Positions 1-8,204 of a stretch of 64,000 bases of DNA are shown here, one piece after another; position 1 is the stretch's first letter, and each line of letters begins with the position of its first letter. Origin of the DNA: Streptomyces griseosporeus (GTDB taxonomy: Bacteria > Actinomycetota > Actinomycetes > Streptomycetales > Streptomycetaceae). The DNA lies in the NCBI RefSeq assembly GCF_014656055.1, contig NZ_BNBR01000001.1, forward strand, positions 1,364,001 through 1,428,000. Reading direction: 5' to 3'. The position numbers and the translations under genes are program-made. The notes under the pieces are model-generated. The model ran no database searches. It had not been told where the DNA came from and was given only the letters and a program-made list of their open reading frames with translations.

Positions 1-2601
1 TCGCCCGCCCCGCGGGCAGCCGTCGCGGCCGAGTCGTACACCTGGAAGAACGCCCGCATCGACGGCGGCGGCTTCGTCCCCGGCATCGTCTTCAACCGCA
101 AGGAGAAGAACCTCGCCTACGCCCGCACCGACATCGGCGGCGCCTACCGCTGGCAGCAGTCGACGAAGACCTGGACGCCGCTGCTGGACTCCGTCGGCTG
201 GAACGACTGGGGGCACACCGGCGTGGTGAGCCTCGCCACCGACTCCGTCGACCCGAACAGGGTCTACGCGGCGGTCGGCACGTACACCAACGGCTGGGAC
301 CCGGGCAACGGGGCCGTGCTGCGCTCCGCCGACCGCGGCGCCAGCTGGCAGAAGGCGGACCTGCCGTTCAAGCTGGGCGGCAACATGCCCGGCCGCGGCA
401 TGGGCGAGCGCCTGGCCGTCGACCCGAACAAGAACAGCGTGCTGTACCTGGGCGCGCCCAGCGGCAAGGGCCTGTGGCGGTCCACGGACTCCGGCGCGAC
501 CTGGTCGCAGGTGACCAACTTCCCCAATGTGGGCAACTACGTGGCCGATCCGGGCGACACCTCCGGCTACGGCAACGACAACCAGGGCATCGTCTGGGTC
601 ACCTTCGACGAGTCGACCGGCAGCGCGGGCAGCGCCACGAAGACGCTCTACGTGGGGGTCGCCGACAAGGCCAACGCGGTGTACCGGTCGACGGACGCGG
701 GCGCCACCTGGCAGCGGCTCGCCGGGCAGCCGACGGGCTACCTCGCGCACAAGGGGGTGCTGGACGCCGTCAACGGTTATCTGTACCTCGCGTACAGCGA
801 CACGGGCGGCCCGTACGACGGCGGCAAGGGCCGGCTGATGCGGTACGCGACCGCCACCGGCACCTGGACGGACATCAGCCCGGTCGCCGAGGCCGACACC
901 TACTACGGGTTCAGCGGGCTGACCGTCGACCGGCAGCACCCGGGCACCGTGATGGCGACGGCGTACAGCTCCTGGTGGCCGGACACGCAGATCTTCCGCT
1001 CGACGAACAGCGGGGCGAGCTGGACGAAGGCGTGGGACTACACGTCGTATCCCAACCGGGAGAACCGCTACACGATGGACGTGTCGTCCTCGCCGTGGCT
1101 GACCTGGGGCGCCAACCCGTCGCCGCCCGAGCAGACGCCGAAGCTGGGGTGGATGACCGAGGCGCTGGAGATCGACCCGTTCGACTCGGACCGCATGATG
1201 TACGGCACGGGCGCGACGATCTACGGCACCGAGGATCTGACCAAGTGGGACAGCGGGACCAAATTCACCGTGAAGCCGATGGTGCAGGGCCTGGAGGAGA
1301 CCGCGGTCAACGACCTCGCCGCTCCCCCGGCGGGCGGCGCGACCCTGTTCAGCGCGCTCGGTGACATCGGCGGTTTCCGGCACACGGACCTGACCAAGGT
1401 GCCGTCGATGATGTACAGCTCGCCGAACTTCACCACGACGACCAGTGTCGACTTCGCCGAGAGCAACCCGGACACGGTGGTGCGGGTGGGCGACCTGGAC
1501 TCCGGGCCGCACATCGCGTTCTCCACGGACAACGGCGCCAACTGGTTCGGCGGCAGCGACCCGTCGGGGGTCAGCGGCGGCGGCACGGTCGCGGCGGCGG
1601 CCGACGGCAGCCGGTTCGTGTGGAGCCCGCAGGGTGCGGGCGTGCAGTACACCACGGGCTTCGGCTCGTCGTGGCAGGCGTCGTCCGGCATCCCGGCGGG
1701 CGCGGTCGTCGAGTCCGACCGGGTCGACCCGAAGACGTTCTACGGTTTCAAGTCCGGCAAGTTCTACGTCAGTTCGGACGGCGGCGCCACCTTCACCGCG
1801 TCCGCGGCGACCGGGCTGCCCGCCGGGGACAGCGTCCGCTTCAAGGCGCTGCCCGGCACCAAGGGCGACGTGTGGCTGGCGGGCGGCGCGAGCGACGGGG
1901 CGTACGGCCTGTGGCACTCCACGGACGGCGGCGCCAGCTTCGCCAAGCTGGCGAACGTCGAGCAGGCCGACACCGTCGGTTTCGGCAAGGCGGCCACGGG
2001 GGCGTCGTACCAGACGCTGTACACCAGCGCGAAGATCGGCGGGGTGCGGGGCATCTTCCGCTCCACCGACAAGGGAGTGACCTGGACCCGGATCAACGAC
2101 GACGCCCACCAGTGGGGCTGGACCGGCGCGGCGATCACCGGCGATCCGCGGGTGTACGGGCGGGTGTACGTCTCGACCAACGGGCGGGGCGTGATCTACG
2201 GCGACACCTCCGACACGGGCGGCGGCACCGGCGGAGGCGGCGGGGGCGGTACGGATCCGACGCCCACACCGACGCCCACGGGTGCCTGCGCGGTGACGTA
2301 CAAGATCACCAACCAGTGGTCGGGCGGCTTCCAGGCCGACGTGCAGCTGGCCAACACCGGTACGGCCGCCTGGAACGGCTGGTCGCTCGGCTGGTCCTTC
2401 GCCGACGGGCAGAAGGTCACCCAGCTGTGGAACGCCGGCTTCACCCAGTCGGGCGCGGCGGTGACGGTGAAGAACACCAGCTGGAACGGGACGGTCTCGG
2501 CGGGCTCGTCGGTGGGCTTCGGCTTCACCGGCAGCTGGTCGGGAACGAACACGAAACCGACCGCGTTCCGACTCGGCGACCAGACCTGCACGGTCAGCTG
2601 A
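1..2601 (+). CDS. Secreted GH74 xyloglucanase with C-terminal CBM2 (5' truncated by the window)
   Basis: Glycoside hydrolase family 74 endo-xyloglucanase, an extracellular enzyme cutting the beta-1,4-glucan backbone of plant xyloglucan. The frame is open from base 1; the first visible residues run into YTWKNARIDGGGFVPGIVF, the usual start of mature GH74 enzymes, so the signal peptide and true start lie outside the window. The body (visible residues about 12-730) shows repeated beta-propeller Asp-box-like motifs such as STDSGATW and STDGGASF. A Gly-rich then Pro-Thr linker (about 735-762) leads to a CBM2 cellulose-binding module (about 763-866) bounded by two cysteines and rich in Trp. An in-frame GTG at 223 is internal. 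A strong hairpin follows the stop. Substrate is inferred from family; catalytic residues were not mapped. Confidence 0.93.
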   Translation, partial: SPAPRAAVAAESYTWKNARIDGGGFVPGIVFNRKEKNLAYARTDIGGAYRWQQSTKTWTPLLDSVGWNDWGHTGVVSLATDSVDPNRVYAAVGTYTNGWDPGNGAVLRSADRGASWQKADLPFKLGGNMPGRGMGERLAVDPNKNSVLYLGAPSGKGLWRSTDSGATWSQVTNFPNVGNYVADPGDTSGYGNDNQGIVWVTFDESTGSAGSATKTLYVGVADKANAVYRSTDAGATWQRLAGQPTGYLAHKGVLDAVNGYLYLAYSDTGGPYDGGKGRLMRYATATGTWTDISPVAEADTYYGFSGLTVDRQHPGTVMATAYSSWWPDTQIFRSTNSGASWTKAWDYTSYPNRENRYTMDVSSSPWLTWGANPSPPEQTPKLGWMTEALEIDPFDSDRMMYGTGATIYGTEDLTKWDSGTKFTVKPMVQGLEETAVNDLAAPPAGGATLFSALGDIGGFRHTDLTKVPSMMYSSPNFTTTTSVDFAESNPDTVVRVGDLDSGPHIAFSTDNGANWFGGSDPSGVSGGGTVAAAADGSRFVWSPQGAGVQYTTGFGSSWQASSGIPAGAVVESDRVDPKTFYGFKSGKFYVSSDGGATFTASAATGLPAGDSVRFKALPGTKGDVWLAGGASDGAYGLWHSTDGGASFAKLANVEQADTVGFGKAATGASYQTLYTSAKIGGVRGIFRSTDKGVTWTRINDDAHQWGWTGAAITGDPRVYGRVYVSTNGRGVIYGDTSDTGGGTGGGGGGGTDPTPTPTPTGACAVTYKITNQWSGGFQADVQLANTGTAAWNGWSLGWSFADGQKVTQLWNAGFTQSGAAVTVKNTSWNGTVSAGSSVGFGFTGSWSGTNTKPTAFRLGDQTCTVS

Positions 2602-2606
2602 GCGGC

Positions 2607-2640
2607 GAGGGGGGCGTGCCGGACGCGGCACGCCCCCCTC
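2607..2640. terminator. Bidirectional hairpin terminator
   Basis: Perfect 14-bp inverted repeat GAGGGGGGCGTGCC / GGCACGCCCCCCTC with a 6-base loop, between the convergent xyloglucanase and WYL regulator genes. It starts 6 bases after the xyloglucanase stop and ends 3 bases before the stop of the opposite gene. No clear U-tract, as is usual in Streptomyces. Confidence 0.8.
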
Positions 2641-2643
2641 AGG

Positions 2644-3615
2644 TCAGGTCGCCGCGTCTCCGTCGGTGCGGTATCTCCGGGCCAGTTCCGTCACCGTGTC
2701 GGCCATGCGTGCGCGCAGTTCCGCCGGTTCCAGGACCTCGATGTCCGTGCCCAGGCGGAGGAATTCGGCGTGGGCGTGGTCGAGCGACTCGATGGGGACG
2801 CGGGCGAGGGTCCAGCCGTCCGGCTGGGGGTGGGCGGTGCGGTGGGCCGCTTCGGCCGCGGGGCCGGTCAGACGGGCGCCCGGGCCGAGGCGGACCAATG
2901 CCTCGGCGCGGTACAGGGCGCGGTGGAAGTCGCGCTGGTACGCCGTCCAGTAGGCGGCCAGGTCGAAGTCGGCGGGGCGGGTGAAGTCCTCGTCGGCCGG
3001 GGTGAGTTCGAGGATCTGGTCGACGCGGTAGGTGCGGGGGCCGGGAGCTGCGACGACGTACCAGCGGCCCGCCTTCAGGACCAGGCCCAGGGGTTCGAGG
3101 CGGCGCCGGACGTCGGTGGGTTCGCGCCAGCGGCGGTAGGTGACGTGCAGGACGCGGCTCCGCCAGACGGCGTCCGCGACGGCCGGGAGGTACGGCGTGT
3201 CGTCGGCGTCCGTGTACCAGCCGGGGGCGTCCAGGTGGAAGCGGCCGGCGACACGGTCGGCGTGGGTGCGCAGCTCGGCCGGGAGCGCGGCGCGGACCTT
3301 CAGCTGGGCGGCGGCGAGCACGGGGCCGAGGCCCAGCTCGGCGGCGGGGCCGGGGACGCCGGAGAGGAACAGCGCCTCGGCCTCCTGGGCGGTCAGACCG
3401 GTGAGGCGGGTGCGGTAGCCGTCGAGGAGGCGGTAGCCGCCGGCGTGGCCGGCGTCGCCGTACAGCGGAACACCGGCGGCGCTGAGCGCCTCGACGTCGC
3501 GGTAGACCGTGCGCACCGAGACCTCCAGCTCCTCGGCGAGCTGGGCGGCGGTCATCCGGCCGCGGGTCTGGAGCAGCAGGAGGAGGAAGACGAGTCGGCT
3601 GGACTTCACTGACAC
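2644..3615 (-). CDS. YafY/DeoR-type transcriptional regulator with WYL domain
   Basis: A 323-residue DNA-binding regulator. Residues 1-60 form a winged HTH of the DeoR/HTH_11 type (SSRLVFLLLLLQTRGRMTAA, then a recognition helix near SVRTVYRDVEAL). The central and C-terminal part carries a WYL-type ligand-binding domain, including GRWYVVA. The GTG start at 3615 is embedded in a perfect inverted repeat (3609-3625), suggesting autoregulation and control of the divergent gene at 3649. Such WYL proteins in Streptomyces often control a small divergent neighbour; the ligand is unknown. Confidence 0.88.
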   Translation of the reverse strand: MSVKSSRLVFLLLLLQTRGRMTAAQLAEELEVSVRTVYRDVEALSAAGVPLYGDAGHAGGYRLLDGYRTRLTGLTAQEAEALFLSGVPGPAAELGLGPVLAAAQLKVRAALPAELRTHADRVAGRFHLDAPGWYTDADDTPYLPAVADAVWRSRVLHVTYRRWREPTDVRRRLEPLGLVLKAGRWYVVAAPGPRTYRVDQILELTPADEDFTRPADFDLAAYWTAYQRDFHRALYRAEALVRLGPGARLTGPAAEAAHRTAHPQPDGWTLARVPIESLDHAHAEFLRLGTDIEVLEPAELRARMADTVTELARRYRTDGDAAT

Positions 3616-3625
3616 AGGATGTCAG
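3609..3625. promoter_or_regulatory. Candidate WYL-regulator operator
   Basis: Inverted repeat CTGACA-N5-TGTCAG overlapping the GTG start of the WYL regulator and 24 bases upstream of the divergent ATG at 3649. Its position suits an autoregulatory operator. Function is inferred. Confidence 0.45.
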
Positions 3626-3648
3626 GGGACCGTGCCTAGCGTGCGGGT

Positions 3649-4128
3649 ATGGCCTTCAGGGAGAAACTGCTGACCGTGCCGCCGCCGATCGAGGTGGGCG
3701 GCCGGTACGTCAAGCGCTATCACGTCACCGACGATCCGGACGGCATCGCAGCCGAGGTGCAGGATGCCGCATACAGGATCCTGCCGACCTTGCTGCCGGA
3801 TCCCGACGGCACCCCGCCGGCGACGTTCGTGGTGCTGCACCGCGGCGGCGACAGCGGCGCCTATCTCAATGTCTACAGCTGGGTGTGGGACAACGTGCTG
3901 CACTTCCGGGGCGCGGCGGCCGGGCAGCCGGTGCTGGGCTGCCCGGACACCGATCCGACGCACTTCGTGCCCACAGACCGTCCGTGGATCGGCTGCGTGT
4001 GGGAGCTGCCGCCGCTGCTGCACGAGCGGGACGCCTGGGTGCGGCACCTGCTCGCCCCCGAGACGCCCGACCTGACGGCCTACCTGGCCGACGCCCTGCC
4101 CGCCGGAACCACCGGAGACCGCTCATGA
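3649..4128 (+). CDS. Conserved hypothetical protein
   Basis: A 159-residue soluble protein that I do not recognise as a named family. It is rich in aromatic residues (for example YLNVYSWVWDNVLHFRGAA) and has no signal peptide or membrane segment. It is divergent from the WYL regulator with only 33 bases between the two starts, so it is a likely target of that regulator. Its stop overlaps the next ATG (ATGA at 4125-4128), so the two downstream genes are translationally coupled. The coupled partner is a small beta-barrel-like protein, but no reaction can be assigned to either. Confidence 0.8.
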   Translation: MAFREKLLTVPPPIEVGGRYVKRYHVTDDPDGIAAEVQDAAYRILPTLLPDPDGTPPATFVVLHRGGDSGAYLNVYSWVWDNVLHFRGAAAGQPVLGCPDTDPTHFVPTDRPWIGCVWELPPLLHERDAWVRHLLAPETPDLTAYLADALPAGTTGDRS

Positions 4129-4625
4129 GCAGCCCGCACGACTTCGACTTCCTCCACGGCGACTGGGAGATCCGAAACCGCCGCCGCACGGACTTCCTCG
4201 ACCCGGACAGCGGCTGGGAGGAGTTCGGGGCCACCGGTCACTGCCGCCCGCTGTTCGACGGGGCCGCCGACATCGACGAGATGGACGTACCGGATCAGGG
4301 GTGGAAGGGGCTGACGCTGCGGCTGTTCGACCCGGTGGCGCGGGAGTGGTCGCTGCACTGGTCCTCCAGCCGCAGCGGGCGGCTGTTCCCGCCGGTGACC
4401 GGCCGGTTCGAGGGCGGGCGGGGCGAGTTCCACGGCGGCGACACCCATGACGGCAGGGACGTGCGGGTGCGGTTCGTGTGGTCGGGGATCTCGCCCGCCG
4501 CCGCCCGCTGGGAGCAGGCGTTCTCCCTCGACGGCGGTGAGACCTGGCTGACCAACTGGGTCATGGAGTTCAGCCGGCGGCCGTCGGCCCCGGCACCGTC
4601 GCTCTCCGGAACGCCCGCAGGCTGA
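4125..4625 (+). CDS. DUF1579/lipocalin-like small protein
   Basis: A 166-residue protein beginning MSSPHDFDFLHGDWEI; the HDFDFLxGxWxI opening and alternating Trp/Gly pattern are typical of DUF1579-like or nitrobindin-like beta-barrels. The start is fixed by the 4-base ATGA overlap with the upstream hypothetical gene. The 3' end overlaps the convergent methyltransferase gene by 56 bases (4570-4625), an unusually long convergent overlap. Ligand and role are unknown. Confidence 0.75.
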   Translation: MSSPHDFDFLHGDWEIRNRRRTDFLDPDSGWEEFGATGHCRPLFDGAADIDEMDVPDQGWKGLTLRLFDPVAREWSLHWSSSRSGRLFPPVTGRFEGGRGEFHGGDTHDGRDVRVRFVWSGISPAAARWEQAFSLDGGETWLTNWVMEFSRRPSAPAPSLSGTPAG

Positions 4626-5331
4626 ACACCGGGTCCGGGCGGGGCCGTTCCTGGTCCGGCAGCGAGGCCAGACGGGCCGCGAACCCCTCGGCGAGCGGCT
4701 CGCCCGGCGGCAGCGTGACGAACCAGCCGCGCCGCAGGTCGGCGATGGTGCGGCGGGGACTGCGGCCCTGCCCGTGGCCGGTGAAGCGGCCCTGCCCGAC
4801 CGGGACGAGGCGGTGCTCGGCGGCGTACGCCTCGACCGTCGCGGCGGCGTCCGTCGCCGGGGTGGGCGGGCGGGAGGCGAGGACGGTGTCGATGTCGCTG
4901 CCGACGTTGTGGGCGGCGGCCTTGTCGACCGTCGTGACGTAGACCCCGCCGGGGCGCAGCACCCGGGCGCACTCGGCGACGACGGCGCGGGCGTCGGCGG
5001 GGCCCGCCAGGAGGTGGAGCAGCCACACGCTCGTCACGGCGTCGAACACGCCGTCCGGGAAGGGCAGCCGCCGGCAGTCGGCCCGCACGACGGCGCCGGG
5101 CAGCCGGGCCGCGGCGTGCCGGACCATGCCCTCGGCCAGGTCGACGCCGGTGACGTCGAGGCCGCGGGCCGCGAGGCGCCGGGTGACGATGCCGGTGCCG
5201 CAGGCGAGGTCGAGGACGCGGCGGGTCCCGGCCGGCATCAGGCCCAGGACGGCGTCGGCCGCGGCGGCCGCCCGGGGTTCGCCGCCGCGCAGGGCGTCGT
5301 ACCGCTCCGCTTCCGCGTCGTAGTCCAGCAT
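4570..5331 (-). CDS. Class I SAM-dependent methyltransferase
   Basis: A 253-residue Rossmann-fold methyltransferase. Motif I VLDLACGTG is at residues 39-47, an acidic residue ends strand 2 (VTGVDLAEGM), and post-I motifs PFPDGVFDAVTSVWLLHLL and VLRPGGVYVTTV follow, as in UbiE/Methyltransf_11 enzymes. The substrate cannot be read from sequence. It is the downstream member of a possible pair with the pterin dehydratase gene (22 bases between them), and its end overlaps the convergent gene at 4125. Confidence 0.85.
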   Translation of the reverse strand: MLDYDAEAERYDALRGGEPRAAAAADAVLGLMPAGTRRVLDLACGTGIVTRRLAARGLDVTGVDLAEGMVRHAAARLPGAVVRADCRRLPFPDGVFDAVTSVWLLHLLAGPADARAVVAECARVLRPGGVYVTTVDKAAAHNVGSDIDTVLASRPPTPATDAAATVEAYAAEHRLVPVGQGRFTGHGQGRSPRRTIADLRRGWFVTLPPGEPLAEGFAARLASLPDQERPRPDPVFSLRAFRRATVPGPTAAG

Positions 5332-5353
5332 CCGCGTTCCCCCGCCGGCCGCG

Positions 5354-5659
5354 TCACCGGGCGCCGTGCGCCGGGGCGAGGGCGGCGATACGGCGGGCCA
5401 GCTCGACGTCGAGGCCGGTGACCCTGCCGCCGGCGCTGTGCGTGGAGACCGCGACGGAGACCGTGTTGTAGCCGAGGGTGAGGTCGGAGTGGTGGTTCAG
5501 CTCCTCCTGCACCTGGGCGACGTGGATGACCATCGCCGTCGCCGCGAAGTGGTCGGCGAGCCGGTAGGAGCACACCAGGCGGTCCTCGTCCAGGGACCAG
5601 CCCGGCAGTTCCGCCAGCCGGTCCTCGATCTCCTTCTGTGACAGCGGTTCCACGGCCAT
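5354..5659 (-). CDS. 4a-hydroxytetrahydrobiopterin dehydratase (pterin-4a-carbinolamine dehydratase)
   Basis: A 101-residue protein of usual family length. It carries the hallmark EELNHHSDLTLGYNTVSV, with catalytic histidines 56-57 and the later conserved His in VSTHSAGG. The family dehydrates 4a-carbinolamine pterins made by aromatic amino acid hydroxylases; in actinobacteria some members may instead act on molybdopterin or as moonlighting factors. No hydroxylase gene lies nearby. It is divergent from the MmyB-type regulator at 5824. Confidence 0.9.
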   Translation of the reverse strand: MAVEPLSQKEIEDRLAELPGWSLDEDRLVCSYRLADHFAATAMVIHVAQVQEELNHHSDLTLGYNTVSVAVSTHSAGGRVTGLDVELARRIAALAPAHGAR

Positions 5660-5823
5660 GGCCCGGGCTCCCTTCGGTCGGCTGCTGCCCGTCCCAGCGT
5701 GCCACAGCGCGGCGGTCCCGGCGCTGGTCGGCGCGGTGCGCCGGGGGGAGCGTCCGCGGCACGCGGGGGTCGTCCGCGGCGTACGGGTCGATCATCCGTA
5801 CGATCCTCGGCTACGGTCGGTGT

Positions 5824-6663
5824 ATGGCCACTGCCGCGTCCACCGCCGCCGGTCCCTCCGCCGCTCCTGCCGGGCAGGGCGTCGGCCCGCTGCTGCGGGC
5901 GTGGCGGGAGCGGCGCCGGGTCAGCCAGCTCGAACTCGCGCTGCGCGCCGACTCCTCCGCCCGGCACATCAGCTTCGTCGAGACGGGTCGCTCCCGGCCC
6001 AGCGAGGAGATGGTGCTGCGGCTCGCGGAGCACCTGGAGGTGCCGGTGCGGGAGCGCAACGCGCTGCTGCTGGCTGCCGGTTACGCGCCCCGCTACCCGG
6101 AGACCCCGCTGGACGACCCGGCGCTGGACGCGGTGCGCGTGGGCATGGAGCGGCTGATCCAGGGCTACGAGCCGTACCCGGCGCTGGTGGTCGACGCCCT
6201 GTACGACGTGCGGGCGGCGAACCGCGGGATCACGATGCTGCTGGAGGGCGTCCCCGAGGAGCTGCTGGCGCCGCCGCTGAACGCGATGCGGCTGACCCTG
6301 CACCCGCGGGGACTGGCGCCGCGCATCCGCAACCTGCGCGAGTGGCGCGGGCATCTGCTAGCGCAGATGGAGCGGCAGATCGCGCTGCACCGCTCGGCGG
6401 CGCTGCGCGCGCTGTACGAGGAGGTGGCGGCGTATCCGGTGCCGGAGGGGGCGGGGGCCGGCGGGCCGGACGCGGACGATCCGCCGTATCCGTACTTCGC
6501 GCTGCCGATGCTGATCGAGCACGACGGGCGGGTGCTGTCGTTCGTGTCGTCGATCTCGACGTTCAACACGCCGATGGACGTGACCGTCGCCGAGCTGGCC
6601 ATCGAGACGTTCCTCCCGGCCGACCCGGCGACGGTCAAGTACCTTCAGTCGCTCTCCTTCTGA
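5824..6663 (+). CDS. XRE-family regulator with MmyB-like ligand-binding domain
   Basis: A 279-residue regulator. An XRE helix-turn-helix lies at about residues 20-80 (LRAWRERRRVSQLELAL, then ARHISFVETGRSRPS), followed by the MmyB-like (MLTR) ligand-binding domain, a PAS-like fold often thought to bind fatty acids. ATG 5824 was chosen because the characteristic MLTR N-terminus follows it; the frame is open further upstream only by high GC. It converges on the membrane protein at 6671 with a 7-base gap. Confidence 0.88.
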   Translation: MATAASTAAGPSAAPAGQGVGPLLRAWRERRRVSQLELALRADSSARHISFVETGRSRPSEEMVLRLAEHLEVPVRERNALLLAAGYAPRYPETPLDDPALDAVRVGMERLIQGYEPYPALVVDALYDVRAANRGITMLLEGVPEELLAPPLNAMRLTLHPRGLAPRIRNLREWRGHLLAQMERQIALHRSAALRALYEEVAAYPVPEGAGAGGPDADDPPYPYFALPMLIEHDGRVLSFVSSISTFNTPMDVTVAELAIETFLPADPATVKYLQSLSF

Positions 6664-6670
6664 CGTCTCT

Positions 6671-7096
6671 TCACACACTCGTGCTCTGACGGCCGCGCAG
6701 GGCGGCGTACTGCAGCGCGGCGAAGCCGGCGACGGTGCCCGCCTGCAGCACCGTCCACACCGCGCCCGCGGTGGTCGGACTCAGCCACACGGCGAGCGCG
6801 AGCAGACTCAGCGCGGACCAGGCGAGGTTGGCCTCCACCACGGCCCGCACCGGCAGCGCGGCAGGCTGCGGCCGGGCGGCCAGCAGGCCCACGCCGGCGG
6901 CGAACACCGCCAGGAAGGCGCCGAGTCCGAGCAGGAGACCCGGTCCGACGCCGAGGAGGCGGCCGAGCGGTCCGGAGGCGGCGAGGTAGGCGACCCCGTT
7001 GGCGCCGGTGACCACGGCGTCCAGGGCGAGGAAGCGGCGCAGCATGGTGTTCGGCTCGGTGGTGCGGGCGAGGGCGGCGAGCTGGGCTGCGGACAT
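6671..7096 (-). CDS. Small integral membrane protein
   Basis: A 141-residue protein with four predicted hydrophobic segments (around LDAVVTGANGVAYLAA, LLLGLGAFLAVFAAGVGLLA, LAWSALSLLALAVWL and VLQAGTVAGFAALQYAAL) and a short hydrophilic tail. I do not recognise a catalytic motif; such proteins are usually annotated only as integral membrane proteins. It is convergent with the MmyB-type regulator and divergent from the DUF5753 regulator, so either could control it. Confidence 0.78.
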   Translation of the reverse strand: MSAAQLAALARTTEPNTMLRRFLALDAVVTGANGVAYLAASGPLGRLLGVGPGLLLGLGAFLAVFAAGVGLLAARPQPAALPVRAVVEANLAWSALSLLALAVWLSPTTAGAVWTVLQAGTVAGFAALQYAALRGRQSTSV

Positions 7097-7216
7097 GGGA
7101 CATCACCCTTTCGTCGGGGTCGGACCGGGGACGGGACCGGTGCTGCGGCCGCGTGGGCCGCGTCCCGGGCCGGAGTGCGCCGGCCCGGAACCCGGTGACT
7201 CAACGATCCCGCCCGG

Positions 7217-7260
7217 CGGCGGCAGGGTCGATTACTCCCGAGGTAATGAGACTGCCGCCG
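7217..7260. promoter_or_regulatory. Long nested inverted repeat in the divergent promoter
   Basis: Outer arms CGGCGGCAG / CTGCCGCCG (7217-7225, 7252-7260) enclose inner arms ATTAC / GTAAT (7231-7235, 7243-7247), nearly co-centred. It lies 58 bases upstream of the GTG of the DUF5753 regulator and 120 bases from the divergent membrane protein. It could be an operator or a leader RNA hairpin. A second hairpin with 9-bp arms CCGGGCCGG / CCGGCCCGG is at 7165-7188. Confidence 0.4.
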
Positions 7261-7318
7261 GAACATGACAGACTGCCCGCGTGGTTCGGCTGCCTGGGGA
7301 CACATGGGGAGGCGCGGG

Positions 7319-8182
7319 GTGAGTGAGAGGCGGCCCGCGCCCACGGTGGGCCAGGTGGTGCTCGGCAGACGGCTCCAGGAGCTGCGGGAGGCGGCCGGCC
7401 TCAAGCGCGAGGAGGCCGCGCGGGTCCTCAGGGTGGCCCCGGCGACCGTACGGCGGATGGAGACGGCCGAGGTCGCGCTGAAGGTGCCGTACGTGCAGGT
7501 GCTGCTGGAGACGTACGGTGTGCCCGAGCACGAGACCGCGGTGTTCGTCGCCCTGGTCGAGGAGGCCAACCGGCCCGGCTGGTGGCAGCGGTTCCACGAT
7601 GTGCTGCCGGACTGGTTCAGCCTGTTCGTCAGCCTTGAGGGCGCCGCGAAGATGATGCGCTCCTACGAGCCGCATTTCGTGCCCGGGCTGCTGCAGACGG
7701 AGGAGTACGCGCGTGCCGTGCTGGAGGCGGGCACGATCGGGCAGGGCACGCCGGAGGCCATCGAGCGGCACGTGTCACTGCGGATGGAGCGGCAGCGGCT
7801 GCTGGAGCGGCCGGACGCCCCCCACCTGTGGGTGATCATGGACGAGACGGTGCTGCTGCGGCCGGTGAGCATCCGCGCGCAGGTGATGCGCGAGCAGCTG
7901 GAGAAGCTGCTGGAGTTCGCCGAGCGGGACAAGGTGACCCTGCAGATCGCCGAGTTCGCCGCGGGCCCGCACCCGGGGACGTACGCGCCGTTCTCGCTGT
8001 TCCGGTTCGCCGAGCCGGAGCTGCCCGACATGGTGGTCAGCGAATATCTGACGGGGGCGCTGTACCTGGACTCGCGGCAGGAGGTCTCCGCGCATCTGGA
8101 GGTGCTGGACCACCTCACCACGCACGCGGCGTCCGCGCAGCGCACGAAGAAGATCCTCAGCGAGTACCGCGAGACATTCTGA
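7319..8182 (+). CDS. XRE-family regulator with DUF5753 domain
   Basis: A 287-residue protein with an N-terminal HTH (about 12-65: GRRLQELREAAGLKREEAAR ... ATVRRMET) and a C-terminal DUF5753 domain (Scr1-type antitoxin-like). Many Streptomyces members sit beside a small DUF397 gene; none is present here, and the next gene is instead a SAM methyltransferase 22 bases downstream. GTG 7319 was preferred over ATG 7304 and ATG 7265 because a GGGGAGG sequence sits 6 bases before it. Confidence 0.87.
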   Translation: MSERRPAPTVGQVVLGRRLQELREAAGLKREEAARVLRVAPATVRRMETAEVALKVPYVQVLLETYGVPEHETAVFVALVEEANRPGWWQRFHDVLPDWFSLFVSLEGAAKMMRSYEPHFVPGLLQTEEYARAVLEAGTIGQGTPEAIERHVSLRMERQRLLERPDAPHLWVIMDETVLLRPVSIRAQVMREQLEKLLEFAERDKVTLQIAEFAAGPHPGTYAPFSLFRFAEPELPDMVVSEYLTGALYLDSRQEVSAHLEVLDHLTTHAASAQRTKKILSEYRETF

Positions 8183-8204
8183 CGAAGGCAGGAGAGCACC
8201 GCGC

